From Syntrophotaleaceae bacterium (GTDB taxonomy: Bacteria > Desulfobacterota > Desulfuromonadia > Desulfuromonadales > Syntrophotaleaceae), in contig JAWKQB010000001.1 of assembly GCA_041390365.1 (NCBI GenBank), positions 372,001 through 436,000 on the forward strand: DNA of 64,000 bases. Reading direction: 5' to 3'. A program made the position numbers and the translations under genes. The first letter of the stretch is position 1. Each line of letters opens with the position of its first letter. This document shows, in pieces, positions 9,093 through 17,271 of this stretch. The notes beneath the pieces were generated by a model. That model ran no database searches and was not told the DNA's origin. It worked only from the letters and a program-made list of their open reading frames with translations.

Positions 9093-9758
9093 ATGAAAAA
9101 GGATATTTTGGAAAAAGGCGCTATCGTGCAGCGCGACAAGGAAACCTTTGCCGTTGCTCCGCATATTCCCGGTGGAGTGACCTCCCCGGATACGCTGCGT
9201 AAGATCGCCGACGTTGCCGAAAAATTCGGTGCGCAGGCCCTCAAAATCACCAGTGCCCAACGGATCGCCATTGTCGGTCTGGCCGAAGAAAAACTGGATC
9301 AGGTCTGGGAAGCTCTTGGGGAGAAACCTGGTGCGGCCATCGGCCTCTGCGTTCGTTCAGTCAAAATCTGCCCTGGCACCACCTTCTGCAAACGCGGTCA
9401 GCAGGATTCGGTGGGTGTCGGGATGGAACTGGACAGGAAGTATCATGGCATGGAACTGCCGTGGAAGTTCAAGATGGGCGTTTCCGGCTGCGCCAACGAC
9501 TGTGCGGAAGTCTGCATCAAGGATGTCGGTCTGATCGGCACGCCGAAAGGCTGGAACGTCATGGTCGGCGGCAATGGCGGCGGGATGCCTCATCTGTCAC
9601 AGAAGCTGGCGGAAAATATTCAGACCGACGAGGAGGCCCTGGCCATTCTGGAAAGGGTGGTCAACTGGTTCAAGGCCCAGGGTAAAAAGGGGAGAATGGG
9701 CAAGCTCCTCGAGGATGTCGGGCTGGATGCTTTCCGCAAAGAGATCATGAACGATTAA
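9093..9758 (+). CDS. Small siroheme/4Fe-4S sulfite-nitrite reductase-like protein
   Basis: 221-aa protein consisting of the ferredoxin-like half-domain and the 4Fe-4S/siroheme domain of nitrite/sulfite reductases. The four cluster cysteines are visible as C93-x5-C99 and C133-x3-C137 (ICPGTTFC; SGCANDC). This is the size of the compact low-spin sulfite reductase of Desulfovibrio (about 218 aa) rather than the roughly 550-aa assimilatory enzymes, so it contains one domain copy instead of two. The catalytic role in this organism is uncertain: low-capacity sulfite reduction or another siroheme function. The start has an excellent ribosome-binding site (AAGGAGG at 9081). It may be co-transcribed with the upstream kinase and regulator. 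Confidence 0.87.
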   Translation: MKKDILEKGAIVQRDKETFAVAPHIPGGVTSPDTLRKIADVAEKFGAQALKITSAQRIAIVGLAEEKLDQVWEALGEKPGAAIGLCVRSVKICPGTTFCKRGQQDSVGVGMELDRKYHGMELPWKFKMGVSGCANDCAEVCIKDVGLIGTPKGWNVMVGGNGGGMPHLSQKLAENIQTDEEALAILERVVNWFKAQGKKGRMGKLLEDVGLDAFRKEIMND

Positions 9759-9769
9759 GGCACGAATTT

Positions 9770-9802
9770 CGGATCGGTCTCCGCAACCCGGGGACCGATC
9801 CG
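9770..9802. terminator. Strong hairpin between convergent genes
   Basis: Perfect 10-bp inverted repeat (CGGATCGGTC at 9770-9779 with its complement at 9793-9802), extendable inward by a G-T and a C-G pair. It sits in the 56-bp gap between the plus-strand siroheme gene and the minus-strand regulator. There is no U-tract on either strand, so it is a candidate terminator or 3'-end stabiliser rather than a classical intrinsic terminator. Confidence 0.5.
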
Positions 9803-9814
9803 GATTGAACATCG

Positions 9815-10522
9815 TCAATCGAGAGTTCCGCGAACAAACCGGTAACCCCGGCCGCGAACCGTCAGGAAATGGACTGGCCGGGAGGGCTTTTTCTCGAAAT
9901 ACTTCCGCAATCGAACGACGAAATTATCCAGGGTACGCGTTTCCGTATCCGGCGCCATTCCCCACACCGATTTTAGCAGTTCCGCCCGGGACAATATTTC
10001 CCCTTCCCGTTCGAAAAATATCCGAAGCATTTTGGCCTCCAGATCGGTCAGGGATATCTCCTTGCCCTTGACGATGGCCCGGAGATCTTCCAGAAAAATC
10101 TTGTTCTCACCAAAAACATAGCCTTCAGCAGGCTTGGGACCGGATCGATACCAGTGGGATCTCTTGATGATCCCCTTGACCCGCAGAAGGAACTCGGCCA
10201 AGCTGAAGGGTTTGGTCAGATAATCGTCGGCGCCTTCGGACAGACCGGTGATTCTGTCCGTTTCCTTGTCCATGGCGGTCAGGATCAGTATGGGCAGGCG
10301 GGCATCGGCCTGCCGCATGCGGCGGCAGACTTCGATGCCGTCGATGGCCGGCAGCATGAGATCGAGGATCACCAGCAGGCAGCCCGACCAGGGCAGAAGA
10401 TTCAGTGCCTCTTCACCGGTGGTGACATGCTGCACCCGAAAACCTTCCATCTCGAGATTGAACTTCAGCCCCTGGGCAATGTGGAGTTCATCCTCGACCA
10501 GCAGAATGTAGGGGTCCTTCAT
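9815..10522 (-). CDS. OmpR/PhoB-family response regulator
   Basis: 235-aa DNA-binding regulator. The receiver domain has phospho-acceptor Asp54 (VILDLMLPAIDG), LTAMDK and LTKPFS. A winged-helix domain follows (about residues 130-230) with FFEREGEILSRAELL, RTLDNFVVRLRKYFE and the C-terminal VRGRGYRFV. The ATG at 10522 overlaps the kinase TGA (ATGA), so it is translationally coupled to its cognate sensor. The reading frame continues open far upstream (to 11497), but that part is a shadow of the kinase gene. Target genes are unknown. Confidence 0.94.
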   Translation of the reverse strand: MKDPYILLVEDELHIAQGLKFNLEMEGFRVQHVTTGEEALNLLPWSGCLLVILDLMLPAIDGIEVCRRMRQADARLPILILTAMDKETDRITGLSEGADDYLTKPFSLAEFLLRVKGIIKRSHWYRSGPKPAEGYVFGENKIFLEDLRAIVKGKEISLTDLEAKMLRIFFEREGEILSRAELLKSVWGMAPDTETRTLDNFVVRLRKYFEKKPSRPVHFLTVRGRGYRFVRGTLD

Positions 10523-11481
10523 TCGCCGCTCTCCTCCGGTGAGTCCTGTTTCGGCAGCAGGATGTGGAAGGTTGAGCCCTTGCCGAGACCGGCGCTTTCC
10601 AGCCAGACCTTTCCCCGATGCCGCCAGACCACGGCCCGGACGATGAACAGCCCCAGACCGGAGCCGCGAATGTTCTCGTCCGATTTTCGCACACGGTAAA
10701 ACATCCGGAAGATTTTCTTCCTGTCCCGTTCGGCGATGCCCCGTCCGCGGTCGGTAATGCTGAAATGACACCAGTTGCCCTCGGCCCTCAAGGTGACGGT
10801 GATCTCCGGTGGGGTGTCCGAATACAGGACCGCATTCTCCAGCAGATTGCGCAGGGCCATGGTCAGTGTCTCGCTGTCGATACGGGCATACAGACCGGAC
10901 TCGATGTCGGTGGTCATGCGGCTGCCGGGGGGCAGACCAGGACGCTGGCGGGACAGAAAGGTCTCCACCAGAAGAGAGAAGTCTTCGGTTTTGAGATCCA
11001 GGCCAATTTTCTTCTGTTCCAGGCGGTGGGTGGTCAGCAGGTTGTCGACCATGTTCCGCAGACGGGCGGTGTCGGCCAGCATGGTATCGAAAAAGGCGTC
11101 CATCTGTTCCGGCGAAAGCTGGCGCATGCGGATGGTTTCGAGGTGAAGCTGCAAGGAGGCGAGGGGGGATTTGAACTCGTGGCTGATCTGGGACATAAAA
11201 TTCCGCTGCTCCCGGGCCAGGGCGGATTGCCGCTTCCAGTAGACGAAAATGACGTAGACGCCCACCAGAATGGCTATCAGCAGAACCAGACCCTCGACCA
11301 TCACCACCCAGTCGATGCGGTTCTGCAGCAGCTCCGGACTGTATTTTTCCGCCAGGGCTCTGAGTTTGCGATTGCTCTTCAGAAACCAGGAGATCCAATA
11401 GACCACGATGATGATCCAGGCCAACTGGATGCCGATAAAGGCCATGAGCGGGTTGAACAGGCGGCGAAAAATTCTTTTCAT
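10519..11481 (-). CDS. Membrane sensor histidine kinase
   Basis: 320-aa kinase with two membrane helices (about residues 12-34 and 60-82) enclosing only some 25 residues, so it lacks a sizeable periplasmic sensor and probably reads membrane state or a partner protein. HisKA follows with His101 in SQISHEFKSPL, then HATPase_c with LLENAVLYSD, DRGRGIAERD, IFRMFYRV and GSGLGLFIV. There is no HAMP or PAS domain. It is first in a two-gene unit with the OmpR-type regulator, with which it overlaps by 4 bp. Confidence 0.92.
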   Translation of the reverse strand: MKRIFRRLFNPLMAFIGIQLAWIIIVVYWISWFLKSNRKLRALAEKYSPELLQNRIDWVVMVEGLVLLIAILVGVYVIFVYWKRQSALAREQRNFMSQISHEFKSPLASLQLHLETIRMRQLSPEQMDAFFDTMLADTARLRNMVDNLLTTHRLEQKKIGLDLKTEDFSLLVETFLSRQRPGLPPGSRMTTDIESGLYARIDSETLTMALRNLLENAVLYSDTPPEITVTLRAEGNWCHFSITDRGRGIAERDRKKIFRMFYRVRKSDENIRGSGLGLFIVRAVVWRHRGKVWLESAGLGKGSTFHILLPKQDSPEESGE

Positions 11482-11546
11482 CCCGTCTGTTTACCACTGC
11501 CCGAACTCCGGAACAAGTGCAAAATCCTTTTTACAGAACTATTACA

Positions 11547-11574
11547 TTTAAACGTTGAATCCCTGTGCTAGACT
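11547..11574 (+). promoter_or_regulatory. Extended -10 promoter for the nitronate-monooxygenase-like gene
   Basis: TGC-TAGACT (extended -10 at 11566-11574, 4 of 6 matches in the hexamer) with a weak TTTAAA 16 bp upstream, ahead of the gene at 11679. The sequence TGTGCTA also occurs in candidate promoters at 51520 and 59467, which supports the reading. Confidence 0.4.
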
Positions 11575-11678
11575 GCAAACACAAGATGGGCCGCTAAAGC
11601 CTGCGGCCGGTTCTTTTCTTTTTGACCCGGGTGAGTTCGGTGTCGCTGATCGCCCGGCAAGCATGCAGGAAGAAAATC

Positions 11679-12779
11679 GTGAAAAAGAATCTTACTATTG
11701 GTCGATATACCGCGCCCTTTCCGCTGTTGCTTGGCGGCATGGGGGTGCGAGTTTCCGCTGGCAGTCTGGCCGGCCATGTTGCCCGTTGCGGAGGATTCGG
11801 AACGGTTGCGGCTGCCGGAATCGGTGTCAACAGTCCCTATTTCAACGGACGCAACCTGTTCGAGGCTGATCGTCGGGCGCTCCAGGATGAAATCCGCAAG
11901 GCTCTGGCCATTGCCGAGGGGGGCTTCGTCGGAGTCAATTGCATGTTTGCCGTCAGCAATTACGACGACATGGTTGTCGCCGCCTGTGAAGCGGGCGCCC
12001 ATTACATTGTCAGCGGTGCGGGTCTGCCCATGAGTCTTCCGGGACTGACCGAGAAATTCCCCCACGTGGCCCTGATCCCCATTGTCTCGTCGGTCCGCGC
12101 TGCGGAACTGATCGCCCGCAAGTGGTCGAAAGGGTACGGCCGCCTGCCCGATGCGGTGGTCGTGGAGGACCCGGGCACGGCTGGAGGGCATCTCGGGGAA
12201 AAACTGGAAAATATCGGCACCGGCCAGTATGACCAGTATGCCACCGTTCGGGAGATCAAGGCCCTGTTCCGGGAAGTCTGGAAGGTCGAAGTGCCGGTGA
12301 TTGCTGCCGGGGGCATCTGGGATAGGCAGGATGTGGAACATGCTCTGGCCCAGGGTGCCGACGGGGTACAGATGGCCAGCCGCTTTGTCTGCACCGAGGA
12401 ATGCGATGCCGATGAGGCTTTCAAACGGGCCTATCTGGAGTGCCGCCCCGAGGATATCGGTTTGATCATGAGCCCAGCCGGGCTGCCAGGGAGGGCTCTC
12501 AAAGGGAATATCGACCACATCCGCCGCAGCGACCTGGCCGAGGGATTGCGCTGCCCCAGCGGTTGCCTGAAAAAGTGCACCTATAAGGAAGAGCAGGAAA
12601 GGTTCTGTATCATCAAAGCCCTCGATCGAGCCCAGCGGGGGGATCTGGAAAACGGTTTGATTTTTTGCGGCACGAACGCCTGGAAGGCCGACCGCATCAC
12701 AACGGTTCAGGCCATTTTCGAGGAGCTTTTTGACGTCAAGGTGGAAGAAATCCACCAGCGGATGGTGTCCAACGGCTGA
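11679..12779 (+). CDS. Nitronate monooxygenase / FabK-like FMN TIM-barrel protein
   Basis: 366-aa FMN-dependent TIM-barrel protein of the 2-nitropropane dioxygenase/NMO family, which also includes the FabK enoyl-ACP reductases. Visible features: GGMGVRVSAG near the N-terminus, GGFGTVAAAG, EDPGTAGGHLG near residue 160, AAGGIWDRQD and GADGVQMASRFVCTEE in the phosphate-binding region, and a cysteine-bearing tail (CPSGCLKKC, then CIIKAL). I chose the GTG at 11679 (VKKNLTIGRY) with AGGA upstream; the open frame reaches 11622. True substrate is unresolved. A terminator follows directly, so it is probably monocistronic although it points into the haem cluster. Confidence 0.85.
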   Translation: MKKNLTIGRYTAPFPLLLGGMGVRVSAGSLAGHVARCGGFGTVAAAGIGVNSPYFNGRNLFEADRRALQDEIRKALAIAEGGFVGVNCMFAVSNYDDMVVAACEAGAHYIVSGAGLPMSLPGLTEKFPHVALIPIVSSVRAAELIARKWSKGYGRLPDAVVVEDPGTAGGHLGEKLENIGTGQYDQYATVREIKALFREVWKVEVPVIAAGGIWDRQDVEHALAQGADGVQMASRFVCTEECDADEAFKRAYLECRPEDIGLIMSPAGLPGRALKGNIDHIRRSDLAEGLRCPSGCLKKCTYKEEQERFCIIKALDRAQRGDLENGLIFCGTNAWKADRITTVQAIFEELFDVKVEEIHQRMVSNG

Positions 12780-12805
12780 CAGACAATTGTGAGAATTGAA
12801 AAAAA

Positions 12806-12837
12806 GCAGGCGGATTCAACCCGAGTCCGCCTGTTTT
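12806..12837 (+). terminator. Intrinsic terminator after the NMO-like gene
   Basis: Stem of 11 bp (CAGGCGGATTC paired with GAGTCCGCCTG, one G-T pair), five-base loop AACCC, followed by TTTT. It lies 27 bp after the stop codon. Confidence 0.85.
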
Positions 12838-12950
12838 GCATCCAGCCTCTCTACAACATTTCCTTGCGGCCGGCTCCATTCTAAACTTTGTAAAATCAAT
12901 GGTTCCGGGGTAAACTCATACATCATGCTGCCCTTTAAAAAGGATTTTTG

Positions 12951-14039
12951 ATGCCCCCGGAAAATGAACCGTTCCTGCCTAAGTGGATCGCCTGGGAAAG
13001 CACCCGCCGCTGCAATCTGCAATGCGTTCATTGCCGCTGTTCATCCGATCCGTCTGCTGCCTCCGGAGACTTTTCCACCGAAGAAGCTTTTCGATTGATC
13101 GACGATATCTGTCTGGTATCCCAGCCGGTCATGGTTCTCAGTGGCGGCGAGCCGCTGCTGCGGGAGGATATCTTCGACATTGCCCGTTACGGAACGGATC
13201 GCGGGCTGCGCATGTGCATGGCTACGAACGGTACCCTGGTGACCGATGATGTCTGCCGGCGCATGCAGGACAGCGGAATTCGCATCGTTTCCCTTTCCCT
13301 GGACGGATCCCGCGCCGAGATCCATGATGATTTCCGCCAGTGTCAGGGCGCCTTCGCCGCAACCGTTCGGGCGGCGGAAATACTGAAGCGCAACGGCCTG
13401 CGGTTTCTCATCAATTCCTCTTTCACCCGGCGCAATCAGGCGGAAATCGCCCCCACGTTCCGGCTGGCCAAGAAACTCGGCGCGGTGGCCTGGTATCTGT
13501 TCATGATCGTTCCCACTGGACGGGGGCGGGAGATCATGGACGAACTGATCTCCAAAGAGGATTACGAGGAGATCCTGGCCTGGCATTACCGCCAGGAACA
13601 ACAGGAAACGGATATCCTCATGCGCCCCACCTGCGCGCCGCACTACTATCGGGTCGCTCCCCAGATGGCCAGGGCCGAAGGGGTGCCCTACCGGCGGCGC
13701 AGCCTGTCCTTCTCAACCGGTGGCGGAAAGGGGTGCCTGGCCGGACAGAGCATCTGCCTGATCGACGCTTTCGGCAACCTCAAGCCGTGCTCCTACTTTC
13801 ACCGGACGGCCGGCAATGTCCGGGACACCTCGTTCCGGGATCTCTGGTTCAAGGCTCCCCTGCTGCAGGAGCTGCGTGATTTCGACAAGTACAAGGGGAA
13901 ATGCGGCAGTTGCGAATACCTGCGGGTGTGCGGAGGTTGCCGGGCCCGCGCCGATGCGGTCTATGGTGATTACCTGGCCGAGGAGCCATTCTGCAGCTAT
14001 TTGCCGATAGGATCGGCCAACACCGGACAGGACATCTAG
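12951..14039 (+). CDS. Radical SAM/SPASM protein, AhbD/NirJ-like, haem-cluster associated
   Basis: 362-aa radical SAM enzyme. The 4Fe-4S/SAM motif is CNLQCVHC (about residues 20-27), followed by SGGEPLLR. The C-terminal SPASM-type region supplies further cysteines (KPCSYF, CGSCEYLRVCGGCRA, FCSYLP) for auxiliary clusters. This architecture occurs in AhbC/AhbD and NirJ of the siroheme-dependent haem route as well as in peptide-modifying enzymes. Directly upstream of hemE and hemH, a tetrapyrrole role is the best inference, but hemE/hemH/hemG already give a complete protoporphyrin route, so its exact reaction is open. The ATG at 12951 follows AAGGA. Confidence 0.8.
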   Translation: MPPENEPFLPKWIAWESTRRCNLQCVHCRCSSDPSAASGDFSTEEAFRLIDDICLVSQPVMVLSGGEPLLREDIFDIARYGTDRGLRMCMATNGTLVTDDVCRRMQDSGIRIVSLSLDGSRAEIHDDFRQCQGAFAATVRAAEILKRNGLRFLINSSFTRRNQAEIAPTFRLAKKLGAVAWYLFMIVPTGRGREIMDELISKEDYEEILAWHYRQEQQETDILMRPTCAPHYYRVAPQMARAEGVPYRRRSLSFSTGGGKGCLAGQSICLIDAFGNLKPCSYFHRTAGNVRDTSFRDLWFKAPLLQELRDFDKYKGKCGSCEYLRVCGGCRARADAVYGDYLAEEPFCSYLPIGSANTGQDI

Positions 14040-14080
14040 ATTAGGGCTTTTTGCTGTCGATGCAGGAGGATGTTTTTGAC

Positions 14081-15112
14081 ATGACCAGCGGTTACGACTT
14101 TCTCGAGGCCTGTCGGGGCTGTGCGGTATCCCGCACTCCCGTATGGCTGATGCGCCAGGCCGGGCGCTATCTTCCCGAATATCAGGCGGTTCGCCATCGC
14201 GTCGGATTCCTCGAACTCTGCAAGACCCCCCATCTGGCCGCCGAGGTGACCGTGCAGCCGGTGGATATTCTGGGCGTGGATGCAGCCATCCTGTTCTCGG
14301 ATATTCTCATCCCTCTCGAGGCCATGGGTGTGGAACTGCGCTATGAACCTGCGCCGGTTTTCTCATCGCCGGTAAGGGACAAGACCGCGATCGAGGCCTT
14401 GAGGGTGCCGGTGGTCGAGGAAGAGGTACCCTTCGTGTACGAAACCATCCGTATTCTGCGTCGGGAACTGGCCGGTCGGGTGCCGCTCATCGGGTTTGGA
14501 GGTGCACCCTTTACCCTCGCCTGTTACCTGGTTGAAGGGCAAGGCAGCAGAAACTTCGCCGTTCTCAAGGGGATGATGTATCGGGCGCCGGACCTGTACG
14601 GCCGGCTGATGGACAAGATTACCGAAACCAGTCAACGTTACCTGACGGCCCAGGTCGAGGCCGGTGCCCAGGCCATCCAGATCTTCGATACCTGGGGAGG
14701 CATTTTGTCCCCTGCCGATTACCGGGATTTTGCGCTCCCCTACACCCGCCGCCTGATCGCCGCCCTCGAGCACAAAGGGGCACCGATCATCCATTTCGTC
14801 AAGGGGGGAGGGGCCATGCTGGACCTTGTCAAACAGGCGGGCGGGCAGGTGGTCGGTCTCGACTGGTGCGTCTCCCTGGACCGGGCTCGACGGGAACTGG
14901 GGCCGGAAGTGGCTGTGCAGGGCAACCTCGATCCCACCGTCCTGTTTGCTCCAGAGAAATATATCGAAAAGGAGGTACGGCGTATTCTCGAGGAGAACGG
15001 CGGGCGCCCTGGACATATCTTCAACCTCGGACACGGCATACTGCCGACGGTTGAACCGGAAAAGGCGGCCTTCCTGGTGGATTGCGTCCATCGGTTGAGC
15101 GCTGTCTCCTGA
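14081..15112 (+). CDS. hemE: Uroporphyrinogen III decarboxylase
   Basis: 343-aa cofactor-free enzyme converting uroporphyrinogen III to coproporphyrinogen III. Signatures: RTPVWLMRQAGRYLPEY near the N-terminus, the FSDILIPLEAMG segment, GFGGAPFTLACYLVEG, IQIFDTWGG and GNLDPTVLFA. The ATG at 14081 matches the family start and follows AGGAGG; an upstream frame to 14051 is open but unlikely. It lies 41 bp after the radical SAM gene and 17 bp before hemH, so the three are probably one operon. Confidence 0.97.
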   Translation: MTSGYDFLEACRGCAVSRTPVWLMRQAGRYLPEYQAVRHRVGFLELCKTPHLAAEVTVQPVDILGVDAAILFSDILIPLEAMGVELRYEPAPVFSSPVRDKTAIEALRVPVVEEEVPFVYETIRILRRELAGRVPLIGFGGAPFTLACYLVEGQGSRNFAVLKGMMYRAPDLYGRLMDKITETSQRYLTAQVEAGAQAIQIFDTWGGILSPADYRDFALPYTRRLIAALEHKGAPIIHFVKGGGAMLDLVKQAGGQVVGLDWCVSLDRARRELGPEVAVQGNLDPTVLFAPEKYIEKEVRRILEENGGRPGHIFNLGHGILPTVEPEKAAFLVDCVHRLSAVS

Positions 15113-15129
15113 AGGCGGGGAGTTTGACG

Positions 15130-16167
15130 ATGAGCGAGCCCTTCACGAACCGAAAGGTTCACGCCGGCCCCCTGCATTCAGACCGCAGGACCGCGGTGGT
15201 GCTGCTGAATATGGGCGGTCCCGACAGTCTGGAAGCGGTCGAGCCCTTTCTCTACAACCTCTTTTCCGATCGCAGGCTGATCGCTCTGCCGGGTGGTCCC
15301 TTTCTGCAGAAGCCTTTCGCCCGAATGATTTCCCGCCGGCGGGCTCGCAGCGCCAGAGAAAATTATCGGCATATCGGCGGCCGGTCGCCTCTTCTCGACT
15401 GGACGGAACGCCAGGCTCTCGGTTTGTCCCGGGTGCTGGATTCAACCTGGGGGATCTATGTCATCATGCGCTACTGGCAGCCGCGAGCTCAGGAAGTTTT
15501 GTGGCGGATGCGCAACGATCAGGTGGAGCAGGCCCTCGTCCTGCCCCTGTATCCCCAGTATGCCGAGGCGACCACGGGCAGCAGCATCGCCGATTTCCGT
15601 CAGGCCGCGGCAACCCTGTTTCCCGAACTGACCTATGCCGTTATCGATCACTGGTATGATTGGGCGCCGTACCTGGACGCCCTGGCCGCGAGGGTCGTTG
15701 AAGGGCTGGAGTCCTTTCCCCGGGACATGAGGGATGAGGTCCCCCTGCTGTTTTCCGCCCATTCACTGCCGCAGAGAGTCATCGACCGGGGTGATCCCTT
15801 TCTCGGCCAAACCCTGGCCACCGTCCGCGGGGTCATGCAGCGCATCGGCGACAGGCCCTGGCATGTCGGATTTCAAAGCCGCAGCGGCCCGGTCAAGTGG
15901 CTCCGGCCTTCTGTGGACGAAGTCATCAAAACCCTCGCCGCCAAAGGCCACAAAAGCCTGCTGATGGTTCCCCTCTCCTTCGTCAGCGATCATATCGAAA
16001 CCCTTCACGAGATCGACGTCATCTACCGGCGGGCAGCCACAGAGCGGGGCATCGTGCATTTCGTCCGCAGTCCCTCCCTGAACGACCATCCCGATTTCCT
16101 GCAGGCTTTGGCGATGCTACTGCAACGGCGCTACAATGATCTGTGTGAACCAGACGACACGGCCTGA
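15130..16167 (+). CDS. hemH: Ferrochelatase
   Basis: 345-aa enzyme inserting Fe2+ into protoporphyrin IX. Family features: VVLLNMGGPDSLEAVEPFLYNL, the RYWQPR segment, LPLYPQYAEATTGSS, the catalytic-histidine motif FSAHSLPQ and FVSDHIETLHEID with the active-site glutamate. No [2Fe-2S] cysteine cluster is seen at the C-terminus. The start at 15130 is supported by GGGGAG; the frame is open into the end of hemE. It is the last plus-strand gene before the inverted dnaJ gene. Confidence 0.96.
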   Translation: MSEPFTNRKVHAGPLHSDRRTAVVLLNMGGPDSLEAVEPFLYNLFSDRRLIALPGGPFLQKPFARMISRRRARSARENYRHIGGRSPLLDWTERQALGLSRVLDSTWGIYVIMRYWQPRAQEVLWRMRNDQVEQALVLPLYPQYAEATTGSSIADFRQAAATLFPELTYAVIDHWYDWAPYLDALAARVVEGLESFPRDMRDEVPLLFSAHSLPQRVIDRGDPFLGQTLATVRGVMQRIGDRPWHVGFQSRSGPVKWLRPSVDEVIKTLAAKGHKSLLMVPLSFVSDHIETLHEIDVIYRRAATERGIVHFVRSPSLNDHPDFLQALAMLLQRRYNDLCEPDDTA

Positions 16168-16226
16168 CATGGGAGAGCGAAGTCCGTGTCCGCCATTGAC
16201 AGTCCGTGTCGGTCTGTGGCTTTAGG

Positions 16227-17129
16227 TTATAGGCCCTGTTCTTTCAGTTTTTCAAGGAGCGTGCTCTGGTCATCGGTCAATTTGGCCGGGACATTGACTT
16301 CGATGACGGCATAGAGATCGCCGCTCTGGGTTTTTTTAGGTCCCGGAATGCCGAAGCCCTTGAGCCGGATTTTGCCGCCGCTCTGCATTCCTGCCGGCAC
16401 CTTGATGCGCTTGCTCCCCTCGAGAGTGGGCACTTCCAGGGTGGTGCCGAGACAGGCGCCGCTGAAGGGGATACGCACCTTGACGAACAGGTCCCGATCC
16501 TCCCGGGTGAAGACCGGGTCCGGATCCACTTTGATCTCCAGAAACAGGTCTCCTGCAGGACCTCCAGTCGGGCTGCTGCCCCCCTTGCCGCTCACTCTCA
16601 GCTTCTGCCCTGATTCTATCCCCGGCGGAATGGCCACCTGGATCTGTTCGACACCCTGCTCACCCCGATAATCGATGCGCTTTTTGCCTCCCTGGGCCGC
16701 CAGGCGGAAAGGGATCGACAGGTGCATCACGTAATCCTGCCCTTTTACCGGACGGGGCTGGCCACCGCCCCCGAAAAAGGTCGTCCTTCCGCCCCGTACG
16801 CCGCCGCTGAAGACGCGGCTGAAGATATCGTCCGTCCCGAAGCCGAACTCCCGGAAAATGTCGCCGACATCGAAATTGCGGTAAATATCCTCCTGAGAAA
16901 AGCGCTGATGGAACCCCGCTTCCCCGAACTGGTCGTACTGGCGGCGCTTTTCAGGGTCGGAGAGGACCGCATAGGCTTCGGTGATCTCCTTGAACTTTTC
17001 CTCGGCTTTGGCGTCGCCCGGGTTTTTATCGGGATGGTGCTTCAGCGCCAGCTTTCGATAGGCTTTTTTGATGGCGTCCTGGTCGGCATCCTTGGCCACC
17101 CCCAGAACGGCATAATAATCCTTGGCCAT
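16227..17129 (-). CDS. DnaJ/CbpA-type co-chaperone without zinc finger
   Basis: 300-aa Hsp40. J domain at residues 1-70 with the HPD tripeptide (LKHHPDKNPGD), then a Gly/Phe-rich linker (about 75-125), and two beta-barrel substrate-binding domains. The CxxCxGxG zinc repeats of canonical DnaJ are absent, which makes it CbpA-like. The ATG at 17129 follows AGGAGA. It is inserted on the opposite strand between hemH and hemG; whether that has functional meaning is unknown. It probably works with DnaK in the cytoplasm. Confidence 0.93.
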   Translation of the reverse strand: MAKDYYAVLGVAKDADQDAIKKAYRKLALKHHPDKNPGDAKAEEKFKEITEAYAVLSDPEKRRQYDQFGEAGFHQRFSQEDIYRNFDVGDIFREFGFGTDDIFSRVFSGGVRGGRTTFFGGGGQPRPVKGQDYVMHLSIPFRLAAQGGKKRIDYRGEQGVEQIQVAIPPGIESGQKLRVSGKGGSSPTGGPAGDLFLEIKVDPDPVFTREDRDLFVKVRIPFSGACLGTTLEVPTLEGSKRIKVPAGMQSGGKIRLKGFGIPGPKKTQSGDLYAVIEVNVPAKLTDDQSTLLEKLKEQGL

Positions 17130-17271
17130 GTTTTCTCCTGATTTCGTAAAAAGACTCTGACAATATAGTTAGCGCGATAGATGCCGTCAAGGGCTGGGGG
17201 GAGGAAGATTGCCAACCGGTCCAATAACTGCCATAATGGCGGGAATTTATCTTCCGGGCACGAGGTGAGAC

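Noticed and set aside
10523..11497. N-terminal extension of the OmpR-type regulator frame to 560 codons
   Set aside because: The extension is the kinase gene read in another frame; receiver homology begins at 10522.
16183..16213. Two copies of AGTCCGTGTC between hemH and dnaJ
   Set aside because: Only two short copies; could be chance or local duplication, with no other support.
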